A DNA stretch of 64,000 nucleotides, from positions 1 to 64,000 of the forward strand of contig DATHEQ010000374.1 of assembly GCA_035318505.1 (NCBI GenBank), read 5' to 3'. Source of the DNA: DASWDH01 sp035318505. Its GTDB lineage: Bacteria > Myxococcota_A > Polyangia > Polyangiales > Polyangiaceae. Positions 28,453-37,458 of the stretch are shown here, piece after piece; positions within the stretch are counted from its first letter, which is position 1; every line of letters starts with the position of its first letter. Both the position numbers and the translations under genes were made by a program. Under the pieces are notes generated by a model that was not told the DNA's origin, searched no databases, and worked only from the letters and a program-made list of their open reading frames with translations.

Positions 28453-29949
28453 ATGAGCAAGGAAAAAGAAGCGCAGAAGTCCGGCGGCGAAACGACGACC
28501 GTCGAGGCCGGCGAGTTCACGTCGCTGCTCAAGAAGAACTTCAAGCCCCAATCCGATCGCGCGCGCGAGGAGGTCGAGGCAGCGGTGCTGACGCTGGCGC
28601 AGCAAGCCCTCTCCACCACCGTCAAGGTTTCGTCCGATGCCGTCGCTTCGATCGAAGCCATCATCGCCGAAATCGACAAGAAGCTCTCCGATCAAGTAAA
28701 CGAAATCCTCCACCACCAGGAATTCCAGCAGCTGGAAGGGTCGTGGCGCGGCCTGCACTACCTCGTCAACAACACCGAGACCGACTCGATGTTGAAGATC
28801 CGCGTCATGAACATCGGCAAAAAGGATCTGCACAAGACCCTGAAGAAGTTCAAAGGTGCGGCTTGGGACCAGAGCCCCGTCTTCAAGAAACTCTACGAAG
28901 AGGAGTACGGTCAGCTCGGCGGCGAGCCCTACGGGTGTCTCGTCGGCGATTTTTACGTGGACCACAGCCCCATGGACGTCGAGCTGGTCGGGGAAATGGC
29001 GAAAATCGCTTCTGCCATTCACGCGCCCTTTCTCACCTCCGCGGCGCCGTCGCTCTTCCAAATGGAGAGCTGGCAAGAGCTCTCCAACCCGCGCGACGTC
29101 GGCAAGATCTTCCAGACGCCGGAGTACGCCGGGTGGCGCTCGCTGCGCGAGTCGGACGAGGCGCGCTATGTGGGCGTCGCGCTCCCCCGTTTTCTCGCGC
29201 GCCGGCCCTATGGCGCCAAGTCCGACCCCGTCGAGGAATTCGACTTCGAGGAGCAGACGGGCGGCTCCGACGCCGGAAAATACACGTGGGCCAACGCGGC
29301 GTACGGCATGGCCGTCAACGTCAACCGTTCCTTCAAGCTCTACGGATGGTGCTCACGCATTCGCGGTATCGAATCGGGCGGCGCCATCGAGGGGCTCCCG
29401 ACGCACACCTTCCCGACCGACGACGGCGGGGTGGACATGACGTGCCCGACCGACATCGGCATCAGCGATCGGCGCGAGGCGGAGCTGGCCAAGGCCGGCT
29501 TCATGCCGCTCATTCACAAGAAAAACTCGGATTTCGCCGCGTTCATCGGGGCGCAATCGCTGCACAAGCCGGGAACCTACGACGACCCCGACGCGACCGC
29601 GAACGCCAACCTGGCGGCACGCCTGCCGTACCTTTTTGCGACCTGCCGTTTCGCGCACTATCTGAAATGTATCGTGCGCGACAAGATCGGCTCGTTCCGC
29701 GAGCGCGACGACATGCAGGCCTGGCTACAGTCGTGGATCACGCAGTACGTCGACGGCGATCCCGCTCATTCGAGCGAAGAGACCAAGGCGCGAAAACCGC
29801 TGGCCGCGGCCGAGGTGCAGCTCGAGCCCGTGGAAGGTAACCCGGGGTACTACAATTCGAAGTTCTTCCTGCGCCCGCATTACCAGCTGGAAGGGCTCAC
29901 CGTTTCGTTGCGGCTCGTCTCCAAGGTGCCGTCGGCCAAGGCGGGATGA
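28453..29949 (+). CDS. tssC: T6SS sheath large subunit TssC (VipB)
   Basis: This encodes 498 aa from the ATG at 28453. Signatures include LEGSWRGLHYLVNNTETDS, PYGCLVGDFYVDHSP, FLARRPYGAKSDPVEEF, and the C-terminal end GNPGYYNSKFFLRPHYQLEG. It forms the bulk of the contractile sheath with TssB and is disassembled by TssH. A hairpin lies in the gap before tssE. Confidence 0.97.
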   Translation: MSKEKEAQKSGGETTTVEAGEFTSLLKKNFKPQSDRAREEVEAAVLTLAQQALSTTVKVSSDAVASIEAIIAEIDKKLSDQVNEILHHQEFQQLEGSWRGLHYLVNNTETDSMLKIRVMNIGKKDLHKTLKKFKGAAWDQSPVFKKLYEEEYGQLGGEPYGCLVGDFYVDHSPMDVELVGEMAKIASAIHAPFLTSAAPSLFQMESWQELSNPRDVGKIFQTPEYAGWRSLRESDEARYVGVALPRFLARRPYGAKSDPVEEFDFEEQTGGSDAGKYTWANAAYGMAVNVNRSFKLYGWCSRIRGIESGGAIEGLPTHTFPTDDGGVDMTCPTDIGISDRREAELAKAGFMPLIHKKNSDFAAFIGAQSLHKPGTYDDPDATANANLAARLPYLFATCRFAHYLKCIVRDKIGSFRERDDMQAWLQSWITQYVDGDPAHSSEETKARKPLAAAEVQLEPVEGNPGYYNSKFFLRPHYQLEGLTVSLRLVSKVPSAKAG

Positions 29950-29957
29950 CGCGCAGA

Positions 29958-29989
29958 GGTCCCGCGCGATACGAGGTTCGCGCGGGACC
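29958..29989. other. Intra-operon hairpin between tssC and tssE
   Basis: GGTCCCGCGCG (29958-29968) and CGCGCGGGACC (29979-29989) form a perfect 11-bp stem with a 10-base loop. No U-tract follows, so it is not a typical intrinsic terminator; it may stabilise the upstream tssBC message or lower expression of tssE and later genes. It lies 9 bases after the tssC stop. Confidence 0.8.
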
Positions 29990-30013
29990 GGCCGGCGTCA
30001 GCTGAAAAAAACC

Positions 30014-30529
30014 ATGGCCGAGCTGACGCCCAAAGAGAAACTGCAGCCCTCGCTGCTCGACCGGCTGACCGACGACGAGCCCGAGAAACGGCAGGAGTCG
30101 CGCGACAAGCGCGTGCTCTCCCCTTCCCGCCTGCGCGAGAGCGTGCGGCGCGATCTCAGCTGGCTCTTCAACACCGTCAATTTGGCCGCGACGCAAGACC
30201 TCCAAGACTACCCGGAGGTGGAGCGCTCGACCTTGAACTTCGGGTTGCCCGATCTCGCGGGACGCACGGCTTCCAGCATCGATAAGCTCACGCTCGAGCG
30301 GCTCTTGCGGCGCGCGGTGTGGGACTTCGAGCCGCGTCTCACGCGACAAGCGGTCAGCGTCAAGCTCATCGTCGACAACGAGCGCATGAGCCACAACGCC
30401 ATGTGTTTCACCATCGAGGCCGAGCTGTGGGCCCAACCGCTTCCGCTGCGGCTCTTTTTGCGTACCGAGCTCGATCTCGAAACCGGTGAGGTGAGCGTCG
30501 CCGAAGTGACGACGGGGGACGAACCCTGA
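30014..30529 (+). CDS. tssE: T6SS baseplate protein TssE (gp25-like)
   Basis: This encodes 171 aa. The gp25-like domain is clear: LRESVRRDLSWLFNTVN, EVERSTLNFGLPDLAG, and WDFEPRLTRQAVSVKLIV. TssE nucleates the sheath on the baseplate. It lies 64 bases after tssC; its stop overlaps the tssF start (TGATG). Confidence 0.95.
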   Translation: MAELTPKEKLQPSLLDRLTDDEPEKRQESRDKRVLSPSRLRESVRRDLSWLFNTVNLAATQDLQDYPEVERSTLNFGLPDLAGRTASSIDKLTLERLLRRAVWDFEPRLTRQAVSVKLIVDNERMSHNAMCFTIEAELWAQPLPLRLFLRTELDLETGEVSVAEVTTGDEP

Positions 30530-32400
30530 TGGATCAACGTCTGCTCGACTATTATAACCGCGAGCTTTCGTATCTACGCGAGCTGGGGGGCGAATTCGCG
30601 CGCCAGTTTCCGAAGATCGCCGGGCGCCTCGGGCTCGATGCGTTCGAATGCGCCGACCCCTACGTGGAGCGGCTTCTCGAGGGTTTCGCCTTCCTCGCCG
30701 CGCGGGTGAAGATCAAAATCGACGCCGAGTTTCCGCGTTTCACCAGCCACATGCTGGAGATGGTCTACCCGCACTACCTCGCGCCGACGCCATCGATGGC
30801 CGTCGTGCAGATGCAGCCGAACCACCGGCAAGGAGTGCTCACCGATGGCTTCGTCGTGCCGGCCGGCACCGTGCTGCGCGGCAACCTCGGCAAAGGCGAG
30901 CCGACCGCGTGCGAATACCGCACCGGTCATGCGCTCGAGCTCTGGCCCATCGAGGTGGCGAGCGTCACCCACTCGACCTACCTCGGCGACATCGGTGAGA
31001 TCCGGCTCGCCACCAAACGCCCCCTCAAGGCCGCGCTGCGCATCCGCCTGCGTACGGTGGGCGAGCTCAATTTTCAGCAGCTCTCGCTGGAAAACCTGCC
31101 GCTCTTCGTGCGCGGCCAGGATCAGGTGGCGCTGCGTCTCTACGAGCTGCTCCTCAGCGCCTCGGCGGCGCTCGTCGTTCGTCCACCGCAAGCAGCTTGG
31201 TCGCAAACGATCGACGACCATCCCGTCGTTCCGCTCGGTTTTTCCGACGACGAGGCGCTCTTACCCTACGGTCCGCGCTCATTTCAAGGTTATCGGCTTC
31301 TGCACGAATATTTCGCGCTGCCGAGCCGCTACCAGTTCGTCGAACTGCGCGGTCTCGGGCCTGCCATCAAGCGCTGCGCGGGACAAGAGCTCGACGTCAT
31401 CGTGCTGCTCGATCGACACGATCCCGTGGTGGAGGGCGCCGTCAGCGCCGCGCACCTCGCGCCTTTTTGTACGCCTGCCATCAACCTCTTTCCGCGCCGC
31501 GCCGATCGCATCCATCTGAGCGATCGGGTGAACGAGTACCACGTCGTCGCCGACCGCACGCGTCCCATGGACCTCGAAGTCCACACCGTGACCGAGGTCA
31601 TCGGATATGGCACGAGCGCCGATATCCGGCGCGAGTTCTTGCCGTTCTACGCGTGCAACGAGCGCACGACGTTCGCCGACGAGCCAGCGTTCTACACCGT
31701 GCGGCGCGAACCGCGCGTGGCATCGACGCGCCAGCGTCGCGACGGCTCGCGTTCGACCTACGGAGGGAGCGAGCTTTTCTTGGCGCTCGTCGACGGACGC
31801 GAAGGGCCGTACCACCCCGACCTCCGGCAACTCTCGGTCAACACGCTCTGCACCAACCGCGATCTTCCCCTCGAAATCACGCTCGGCGAGGGACGCACGG
31901 ATTTTCACCTCGAGACGGGCGCGCCGGTCGAATCGGTGCGGTGCGTGGCAGGACCATCCGCGCCACACCCCTCGCACGCGTGGGGGGACGCGGCGTGGCG
32001 CCTCATCGGTCATCTGTCGCTCAACTATCTCTCGTTGGCCGATTCGGCCGACGGGCAAGGCGCCGCGGCATTGCGCGAGCTGCTCCATCTCTATGGCGAC
32101 ATGGCAGACCCCGGGATACGGCGCCAGATCGACGGCGTGCGATCCGTCAAGAGCGCGCCCATCGTGCGGCGCGTGCCCACCGACGGACCGGCGTGCTTCG
32201 GACGCGGCCTGGAAGTAACCGTCTCCTGCGACGAGTCGGCGTTCGAAGGGACAAGCGTATTTCTCCTCGGCTCGGTGCTCGAGCGCTTCTTCGCCAAGTA
32301 CGTGTCCATCAATTCCTTCACCGAGACCGTCCTGCGCACGACCCAGCGCGGCGAAATCATGCGCTGGCCGGCCGAGCCCGGACGACGCCCGATCCTATGA
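30529..32400 (+). CDS. tssF: T6SS baseplate protein TssF
   Basis: This encodes 623 aa. It starts with the family hallmark LLDYYNRELSYLRELGGEFA, then YVERLLEGFAFLAARV and LEMVYPHYLAPTPSMAVVQ. The C-terminal part contains GRGLEVTVSCDESAFEG and VLERFFAKYVSINSFTE, both conserved. TssF pairs with TssG in the wedge of the baseplate. Translation is coupled to tssE by a one-base overlap. Confidence 0.96.
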   Translation: MDQRLLDYYNRELSYLRELGGEFARQFPKIAGRLGLDAFECADPYVERLLEGFAFLAARVKIKIDAEFPRFTSHMLEMVYPHYLAPTPSMAVVQMQPNHRQGVLTDGFVVPAGTVLRGNLGKGEPTACEYRTGHALELWPIEVASVTHSTYLGDIGEIRLATKRPLKAALRIRLRTVGELNFQQLSLENLPLFVRGQDQVALRLYELLLSASAALVVRPPQAAWSQTIDDHPVVPLGFSDDEALLPYGPRSFQGYRLLHEYFALPSRYQFVELRGLGPAIKRCAGQELDVIVLLDRHDPVVEGAVSAAHLAPFCTPAINLFPRRADRIHLSDRVNEYHVVADRTRPMDLEVHTVTEVIGYGTSADIRREFLPFYACNERTTFADEPAFYTVRREPRVASTRQRRDGSRSTYGGSELFLALVDGREGPYHPDLRQLSVNTLCTNRDLPLEITLGEGRTDFHLETGAPVESVRCVAGPSAPHPSHAWGDAAWRLIGHLSLNYLSLADSADGQGAAALRELLHLYGDMADPGIRRQIDGVRSVKSAPIVRRVPTDGPACFGRGLEVTVSCDESAFEGTSVFLLGSVLERFFAKYVSINSFTETVLRTTQRGEIMRWPAEPGRRPIL

Positions 32401-32413
32401 GCGCCGCGCGGCC

Positions 32414-33478
32414 ATGAGCGCCCGGACCGCGACCAAGGAACCTCCCTGGCTCCTCGCGCTCGAAGAGCGCCCTTTCGACGCTGATTTTCATCTCGCCCTG
32501 CGTCGCCTGGAATGCCTCTATCCCGAGCGCCCGCGGCTCGGCGAAGGAATGCGGCCCAGCGACGAGCCGGTGCGGATCGGACAAGACCCCTCCACCGCAT
32601 TCGCGCCGTCCGCCATTTCCGCGTTTCAGCGGCCGAAGGACGGCATGGCGGCGCGCCTCGCCGTCGCTTTCATGGGCATGTTCGGGCCGCGCGGCGCCTT
32701 GCCGCTGCACTTGACGGAGTACGCGCGCGATCGGCTGCGCAACGCCGGCGACCCCACTTTCGCGCGCTTCGTCGACATCTTTCATCATCGCATGCTCGTC
32801 CTCTTTCATCGCGCCTGGGCCGCGGCGCAACCGACGGCTTGTCAAGATCGCCCCTCGAGCAACCGCTTCACCCTCTACGTGGGCGCGCTCTTCGGCCTCG
32901 GCTTGCGCGCTACGCTCGAACGAGACCGCATCCCCGATCGCGTCAAGCTCCATTATGCATCGCGCCTCGCCGCTCCGGCGCGCAATGCCGAGGGCCTCGA
33001 AGCCATGGTGGCCGACTATTTCGGCTTGCGCGCCTGGGTCGAGCCATTCGTCGGCGAATGGATCACCCTTCCCCCCGACGGTCGCTGGAAGCTCGGGTAC
33101 TCGCGTCAAGCGAGCACGCTCGGGAGCTCGACCATCCTCGGCGCCCGCATCTGGCAGTGCGAGCACAAATTTCGAATCGTGCTGGGGCCGCTCACGCGCG
33201 CGCAGTTCCACGCCATGCTTCCCGGATCGGACAGCTTGGCCACGCTAGCGTCGCTCGTGCGCTCTTACGTAGGCGACGAGCTCGATTGGGAGGCGCGGCT
33301 CGTGCTCGCCGACGGAGAGAGTCTCCAGCTCCGGCTCGGCGGCGGCACGAGACTCGGTTGGAACACGCACCTCGGCCGGCGCGGCGGCGCCAAGAACGAG
33401 GACTTGGTCGTCCATCCGCGCTCGGGGCGCACGCAACGCATGGATCGCGCCCGCACCGCCGAACCGCGCCCATGTTAA
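32414..33478 (+). CDS. tssG: T6SS baseplate protein TssG
   Basis: This encodes 354 aa. Signatures are FHLALRRLECLYPERPRLG near the start, RLAVAFMGMFGPRGALPLHLTE (core MGMFGPRGALPLHLTEY), FVDIFHHRMLVLFHRAWA, and the C-terminal LGWNTHLG. TssG joins two TssF copies and TssE in the baseplate wedge. It lies 13 bases after tssF. Confidence 0.95.
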   Translation: MSARTATKEPPWLLALEERPFDADFHLALRRLECLYPERPRLGEGMRPSDEPVRIGQDPSTAFAPSAISAFQRPKDGMAARLAVAFMGMFGPRGALPLHLTEYARDRLRNAGDPTFARFVDIFHHRMLVLFHRAWAAAQPTACQDRPSSNRFTLYVGALFGLGLRATLERDRIPDRVKLHYASRLAAPARNAEGLEAMVADYFGLRAWVEPFVGEWITLPPDGRWKLGYSRQASTLGSSTILGARIWQCEHKFRIVLGPLTRAQFHAMLPGSDSLATLASLVRSYVGDELDWEARLVLADGESLQLRLGGGTRLGWNTHLGRRGGAKNEDLVVHPRSGRTQRMDRARTAEPRPC

Positions 33479-33561
33479 GCGCCGGTGTTGAGTCGGCGCT
33501 TTCGTCCAGCTAGAGACAACCCGACCAGAGAATCCGTAAGAGAAAGACCAAGGAGCGAGCC

Positions 33562-36309
33562 ATGTCAGAGATCAGTCGTGTCGCACTCTTCGGAAAGCTC
33601 AACGCCATCGGTTACCAGGCCATCGAAAGCGCGACGACTTTCTGCAAGATGCGAGGCAATCCGTACGTCGAGCTCTCGCATTGGATCCATCAGATCCTGC
33701 AGGCACCCGACTCCGATCTGCACCGCATCGTCCGGCACTTTCAGCTCGACCCCGCGCGCGTGGCGCGTGACCTCACCGAGGCGCTCGATCGGCTTCCGCG
33801 CGGCGCCACCTCGGTCTCCGATCTTTCGATTCACGTCGAAGAAGCGGTAGAGCGAGGCTGGGTGTACGGCTCTCTTCTCTTCAACGAGTCGAAGGTGCGC
33901 ACCGGCCATCTCGTCGTCGGCGCCCTCAAAACGCCGAGTTTGCGCAATGCGCTCAGCGCTATCTCCAAAGAATTCGCCAAAATCAAAGTCGAAGAGCTGA
34001 CCGAGCGTTTTCAGGCGCTCACCGACGGTTCGCCCGAAGCCAAAATGTCGGCCGCCATTTCGGCGGTCGAAGGGCACCCCGAGGCCGGAACGGGACCCGG
34101 CGGGGAAATGGCCCCCGCCGCGCTCGGCAAACAAGAGGCGCTGGCGCGGTTTTCCGTCGACCTCACGGAGCGCGCCCGCAAAGGGGAGATCGATCCCATC
34201 GTCGGCCGCGACGAAGAGATCCGGCAGATCGTGCACGTCCTTCTGCGACGACGGCAGAACAACCCCATTCTCACCGGCGAAGCGGGGGTCGGCAAGACCG
34301 CGGTCGTCGAAGGATTCGCCTTGCGCCTCGCCTCGGGGGACGTTCCTCCGCACCTCAAGGACGTCACTTTGCGCGCGCTCGACATCGGTCTCTTGCAGGC
34401 CGGCGCGAGCATGAAAGGCGAATTCGAAAATCGCTTGCGCCAGGTGATCGACGAAGTGCAAGCGTCGCCCAAGCCGATCATCCTTTTCATCGACGAGGCG
34501 CACACCTTGATCGGCGCCGGCGGAGCCGCGGGAACGGGCGACGCTGCCAACCTTTTGAAACCAGCGCTCGCGCGCGGCAAGCTCCGGACGATCGCGGCCA
34601 CCACCTGGGCCGAGTACAAGAAGCACATCGAAGGCGACCCCGCGCTCACCCGTCGCTTTCAGGTCGTGAAAGTCGACGAACCGAGCGAAGACCGCGCGGT
34701 GCTCATGATGCGCGGAATCGCCGGCATCCTGGAAAAGCACCACCGTGTCGAGCTCCTCGACGAAGCATTGGCCGCTTCGGTCAAGCTCTCCAAGCGCTAT
34801 ATTCCCGACCGTCAGCTGCCCGACAAATCGGTGAGCCTCCTCGACACGGCTTGCGCGCGCGTCGCCATCAGCCAACACGCCGTGCCCGCCGACGTCGAGA
34901 GCAGCCGCCGTCGCATCGAGGCGCTCGAGGACGAGCGGTCCATCATCCTTCGCGAAAAGGCGATCGGCGTCGAGATCAAAGAGCGCGGCACGCGAGTGGA
35001 CAGCGCTCTCGGCGAAGAGAAAAAGCGCCTCGGCGAGGTCGAAGCCCGCTGGAAGTCGGAGAAGGCACTGGTCGATCGCGTGCTCGCCATCCGCAGCGAT
35101 CTGCGCCGCGAGGCCGAGCCCAAGAAAGCGGAACCGAAGACCGACAAGACGGCCGCCGACAAGAGCCCCGCTGAAAAGCAGGTCGCCGACAAGAGCGCCG
35201 CCGCCCCCCCCCCTTTCGATCGCGAAGCCTTGCTGAAAGAGTTGACCGGCCTGCAGGCAGAGCTCGCACAGTTGCAAGGCGACGCGCCGCTCATTCTGCC
35301 CACCGTCGACGAGCAAGCCATTGCCGCCGTCGTGTCCGATTGGACCGGCATTCCCGCGGGGCGCATGGTCAAAAACGAAATCGAGACCATTCTCAAGCTC
35401 GCCGACGTCTTGAGTCAGCGCGTCATCGGGCAAAAGCACGCCCTCGAGATGATCGCCCGCCGCATTCACACCGCGCGCGCTGGCCTCGAGAACCCGGGCA
35501 AACCCATCGGCGTCTTTCTCCTGGCCGGTCCATCGGGTGTCGGCAAAACGGAAACTGCGCTCGCGTTGGCCGAGGCGCTCTACGGCGGCGAGCAGAACGT
35601 CATCACCATCAACATGAGTGAGTTCCAAGAGGCGCACACCGTTTCGACCTTGAAAGGCGCCCCCCCCGGCTACGTCGGTTACGGCGAAGGGGGCGTGCTC
35701 ACCGAAGCCGTGCGCCGCCGCCCGTACAGCGTCGTTTTGCTGGACGAGGTCGAAAAGGCACACCCCGACGTGCACGAGATCTTTTTCCAGGTGTTCGATA
35801 AAGGCTGGATGGAAGATGGTCAGGGGACGCGCGTCGACTTCAAGAACACGATCATCCTTCTTACCTCGAACGTGGGCAGCGACGCGCTCATGAGCTTCGC
35901 GGCCGCGCCGGGCAGCGAGCCCGATCAGGCGAAAATGACGGAAGCGTTGCGCGCACCTCTTTTGGAGGTCTTTCCGGCGGCGCTGCTTGGCCGCATGGTG
36001 ACCATCCCTTACCGTCCGCTCAGCGACGAAATGATCGGCAGCATCGTGCGGCTGCAGCTCGGCCGCGTGGCCAAACGGGTCAGCGAGCGGTACGAAGTGC
36101 CCTTCGACTACGATCAAGCGGTCATCGATCTGGTCGTCAGCCGCTGCACGGAGACGGAGAGCGGCGGCCGCATGATTGACGCAGTGCTCACCAATACCCT
36201 CTTGCCGGAAGTCAGCCGCGAGCTACTCCTACGCACCCTCGACGGCAAACCGCCGCTGCGCGTGGGCGTGACCGCCAAGAACAACGCGTTCTCGTATTCC
36301 TTCGACTGA
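33562..36309 (+). CDS. tssH: T6SS sheath-recycling ATPase TssH (ClpV)
   Basis: This encodes 915 aa with AAGGAG before the ATG. The Clp N domain (about 1-150) binds the TssC N-terminal helix. AAA+ domain 1 has Walker A GEAGVGKTAVVEG and Walker B LFIDEAHTLIGAGG; domain 2 has GPSGVGKTETALALAEALYG and LLDEVEKAHPDVHEIFFQVF. Between them, about residues 516-553, is a Lys/Glu/Asp/Pro-rich low-complexity stretch (EPKKAEPKTDKTAADKSPAE...) inside the middle region, longer and more charged than I expect. ClpV unfolds contracted TssBC sheaths for reuse. It ends the rightward T6SS operon. Confidence 0.96.
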   Translation: MSEISRVALFGKLNAIGYQAIESATTFCKMRGNPYVELSHWIHQILQAPDSDLHRIVRHFQLDPARVARDLTEALDRLPRGATSVSDLSIHVEEAVERGWVYGSLLFNESKVRTGHLVVGALKTPSLRNALSAISKEFAKIKVEELTERFQALTDGSPEAKMSAAISAVEGHPEAGTGPGGEMAPAALGKQEALARFSVDLTERARKGEIDPIVGRDEEIRQIVHVLLRRRQNNPILTGEAGVGKTAVVEGFALRLASGDVPPHLKDVTLRALDIGLLQAGASMKGEFENRLRQVIDEVQASPKPIILFIDEAHTLIGAGGAAGTGDAANLLKPALARGKLRTIAATTWAEYKKHIEGDPALTRRFQVVKVDEPSEDRAVLMMRGIAGILEKHHRVELLDEALAASVKLSKRYIPDRQLPDKSVSLLDTACARVAISQHAVPADVESSRRRIEALEDERSIILREKAIGVEIKERGTRVDSALGEEKKRLGEVEARWKSEKALVDRVLAIRSDLRREAEPKKAEPKTDKTAADKSPAEKQVADKSAAAPPPFDREALLKELTGLQAELAQLQGDAPLILPTVDEQAIAAVVSDWTGIPAGRMVKNEIETILKLADVLSQRVIGQKHALEMIARRIHTARAGLENPGKPIGVFLLAGPSGVGKTETALALAEALYGGEQNVITINMSEFQEAHTVSTLKGAPPGYVGYGEGGVLTEAVRRRPYSVVLLDEVEKAHPDVHEIFFQVFDKGWMEDGQGTRVDFKNTIILLTSNVGSDALMSFAAAPGSEPDQAKMTEALRAPLLEVFPAALLGRMVTIPYRPLSDEMIGSIVRLQLGRVAKRVSERYEVPFDYDQAVIDLVVSRCTETESGGRMIDAVLTNTLLPEVSRELLLRTLDGKPPLRVGVTAKNNAFSYSFD

Positions 36310-36331
36310 CTGACCCGGAACTGAAAAAGAC

Positions 36332-37393
36332 ATGGACCTCTTCGGACACCTTCACACCTACGACTACGGCGAAGTTCATTTCCGCCTCGATAAGGCCACC
36401 GGCCTGCGCTCCATCATCGCCATCCACGATACGCGGCTCGGGCCCGCCCTCGGGGGTTGCCGCTTTTTGCCCTACGACACGGAAGAAGCGGCCGTCATCG
36501 ACGCGCTGCGTCTCGCGCGCGGCATGACGTACAAGGCGGCGCTCGCCGGGCTCGCCCACGGCGGCGGAAAGAGCGTCCTCATCCGTCCTCCCGGCCGCTT
36601 CGACCGGGTCGCGCTCTTTCGTGCGTTCGGCCGCGCGATCGACGACCTGCGTGGTCATTACATCACCGCCGAAGACAGCGGCACCGGCCTCGAAGACATG
36701 GAAGTCCTTCGCACCGTCACCAAGTACGTGACGGGCGTCGACGCCAAACACGGCGGCTCGGGCGACCCATCGCCTTTCACCGCGCTCGGCGTACGCCGCG
36801 GCATCGAAGCCTGCGTCAAATTCGCGCTCGGCAAAGCGTCTTTGAGCGGTCTGCACATCGCCGTGCAAGGCGTGGGTCACGTCGGCTACCACCTCTGCAA
36901 GGAGCTCCACGGGGCAGGCGCCAAGTTGTCGGTGGCTGACGTCGATCCCCTCAAAGCCGAGCGCGCCCATCGCGAGTTCGGTGCGCAAGTCGTGCCGCTC
37001 GACGGCATCTTCGAGGTCCCTTGCGACGTCGTCGCGCCCTGCGCCCTCGGCTCCGCGCTGAACGATCAGTCGATCCCCAAGCTCAAGGCGAAAATCGTGG
37101 CCGGCGCCGCCAATAACCAGCTCGCCGAGCCCCGTCACGGCGACGACCTGCACGCGCGCGGCATTCTCTACGCCCCCGACTACGCCATCAACGCCGGCGG
37201 TCTCATCAACGTCGCCCAAGAAGTCGTCGGTTACGACGAAAAGGCAGCGCACGAAAACACGCTCGAGATTTACAACACGATCTACGAGATCGCCGATCGC
37301 AGCAAGCGCCTCAATGCGCCGAGTTACAAGATCGCCGACATCATGGTCGAGGAAAAGCTCGCCGCGCGAGCGCCGCGACCGTCGGTGGTGTAG
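36332..37393 (+). CDS. Leucine dehydrogenase (Glu/Leu/Phe/Val dehydrogenase family)
   Basis: This encodes 353 aa, the usual length for leucine or valine dehydrogenases. The N-terminal domain has GPALGGCRFLPY, the lysine-containing MTYKAALAGLAHGGGKSV and an EDSGTG segment; the Rossmann domain has VQGVGHVGYHLCKEL and then GAANNQL and YAPDYAINAGGLINVAQE. These enzymes oxidatively deaminate branched-chain amino acids to 2-oxo acids with NAD+. Distinguishing Leu from Val specificity is not possible here. It follows tssH by 22 bases and may receive read-through from the T6SS operon, though the function is unrelated. Confidence 0.9.
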   Translation: MDLFGHLHTYDYGEVHFRLDKATGLRSIIAIHDTRLGPALGGCRFLPYDTEEAAVIDALRLARGMTYKAALAGLAHGGGKSVLIRPPGRFDRVALFRAFGRAIDDLRGHYITAEDSGTGLEDMEVLRTVTKYVTGVDAKHGGSGDPSPFTALGVRRGIEACVKFALGKASLSGLHIAVQGVGHVGYHLCKELHGAGAKLSVADVDPLKAERAHREFGAQVVPLDGIFEVPCDVVAPCALGSALNDQSIPKLKAKIVAGAANNQLAEPRHGDDLHARGILYAPDYAINAGGLINVAQEVVGYDEKAAHENTLEIYNTIYEIADRSKRLNAPSYKIADIMVEEKLAARAPRPSVV

Positions 37394-37422
37394 GGCGAGC
37401 GGGCCCACGCAGCCGGCGTCCC

Positions 37423-37451
37423 TTGACGGTCGACGGGTGCGTAGTTAACGT
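37423..37451 (+). promoter_or_regulatory. Candidate promoter of the tetR-type gene
   Basis: TTGACG (37423-37428), a 17-base spacer and TAACGT (37446-37451) place transcription start at about the ATG (37459), which would make the mRNA leaderless. The -10 box lies inside the GTTAAC operator-like repeat, so repressor binding would block the promoter. Confidence 0.45.
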
Positions 37452-37458
37452 TGTTAAC
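37444..37458. promoter_or_regulatory. Operator-like site GTTAACGTTGTTAAC before the TetR-type gene
   Basis: Two copies of the palindrome GTTAAC are separated by three bases and end immediately before the start codon at 37459. A related site (GTTAACACCGTAAAC) precedes the next gene. The pairing is what is expected of a self-regulating TetR repressor; the assignment is an inference. Confidence 0.6.

Noticed and set aside
33565..36117. 850-codon open frame on the strand opposite tssH
   Set aside because: It is a shadow of the ClpV gene: third-position GC bias opens the opposite strand, and the translation shows no domain.
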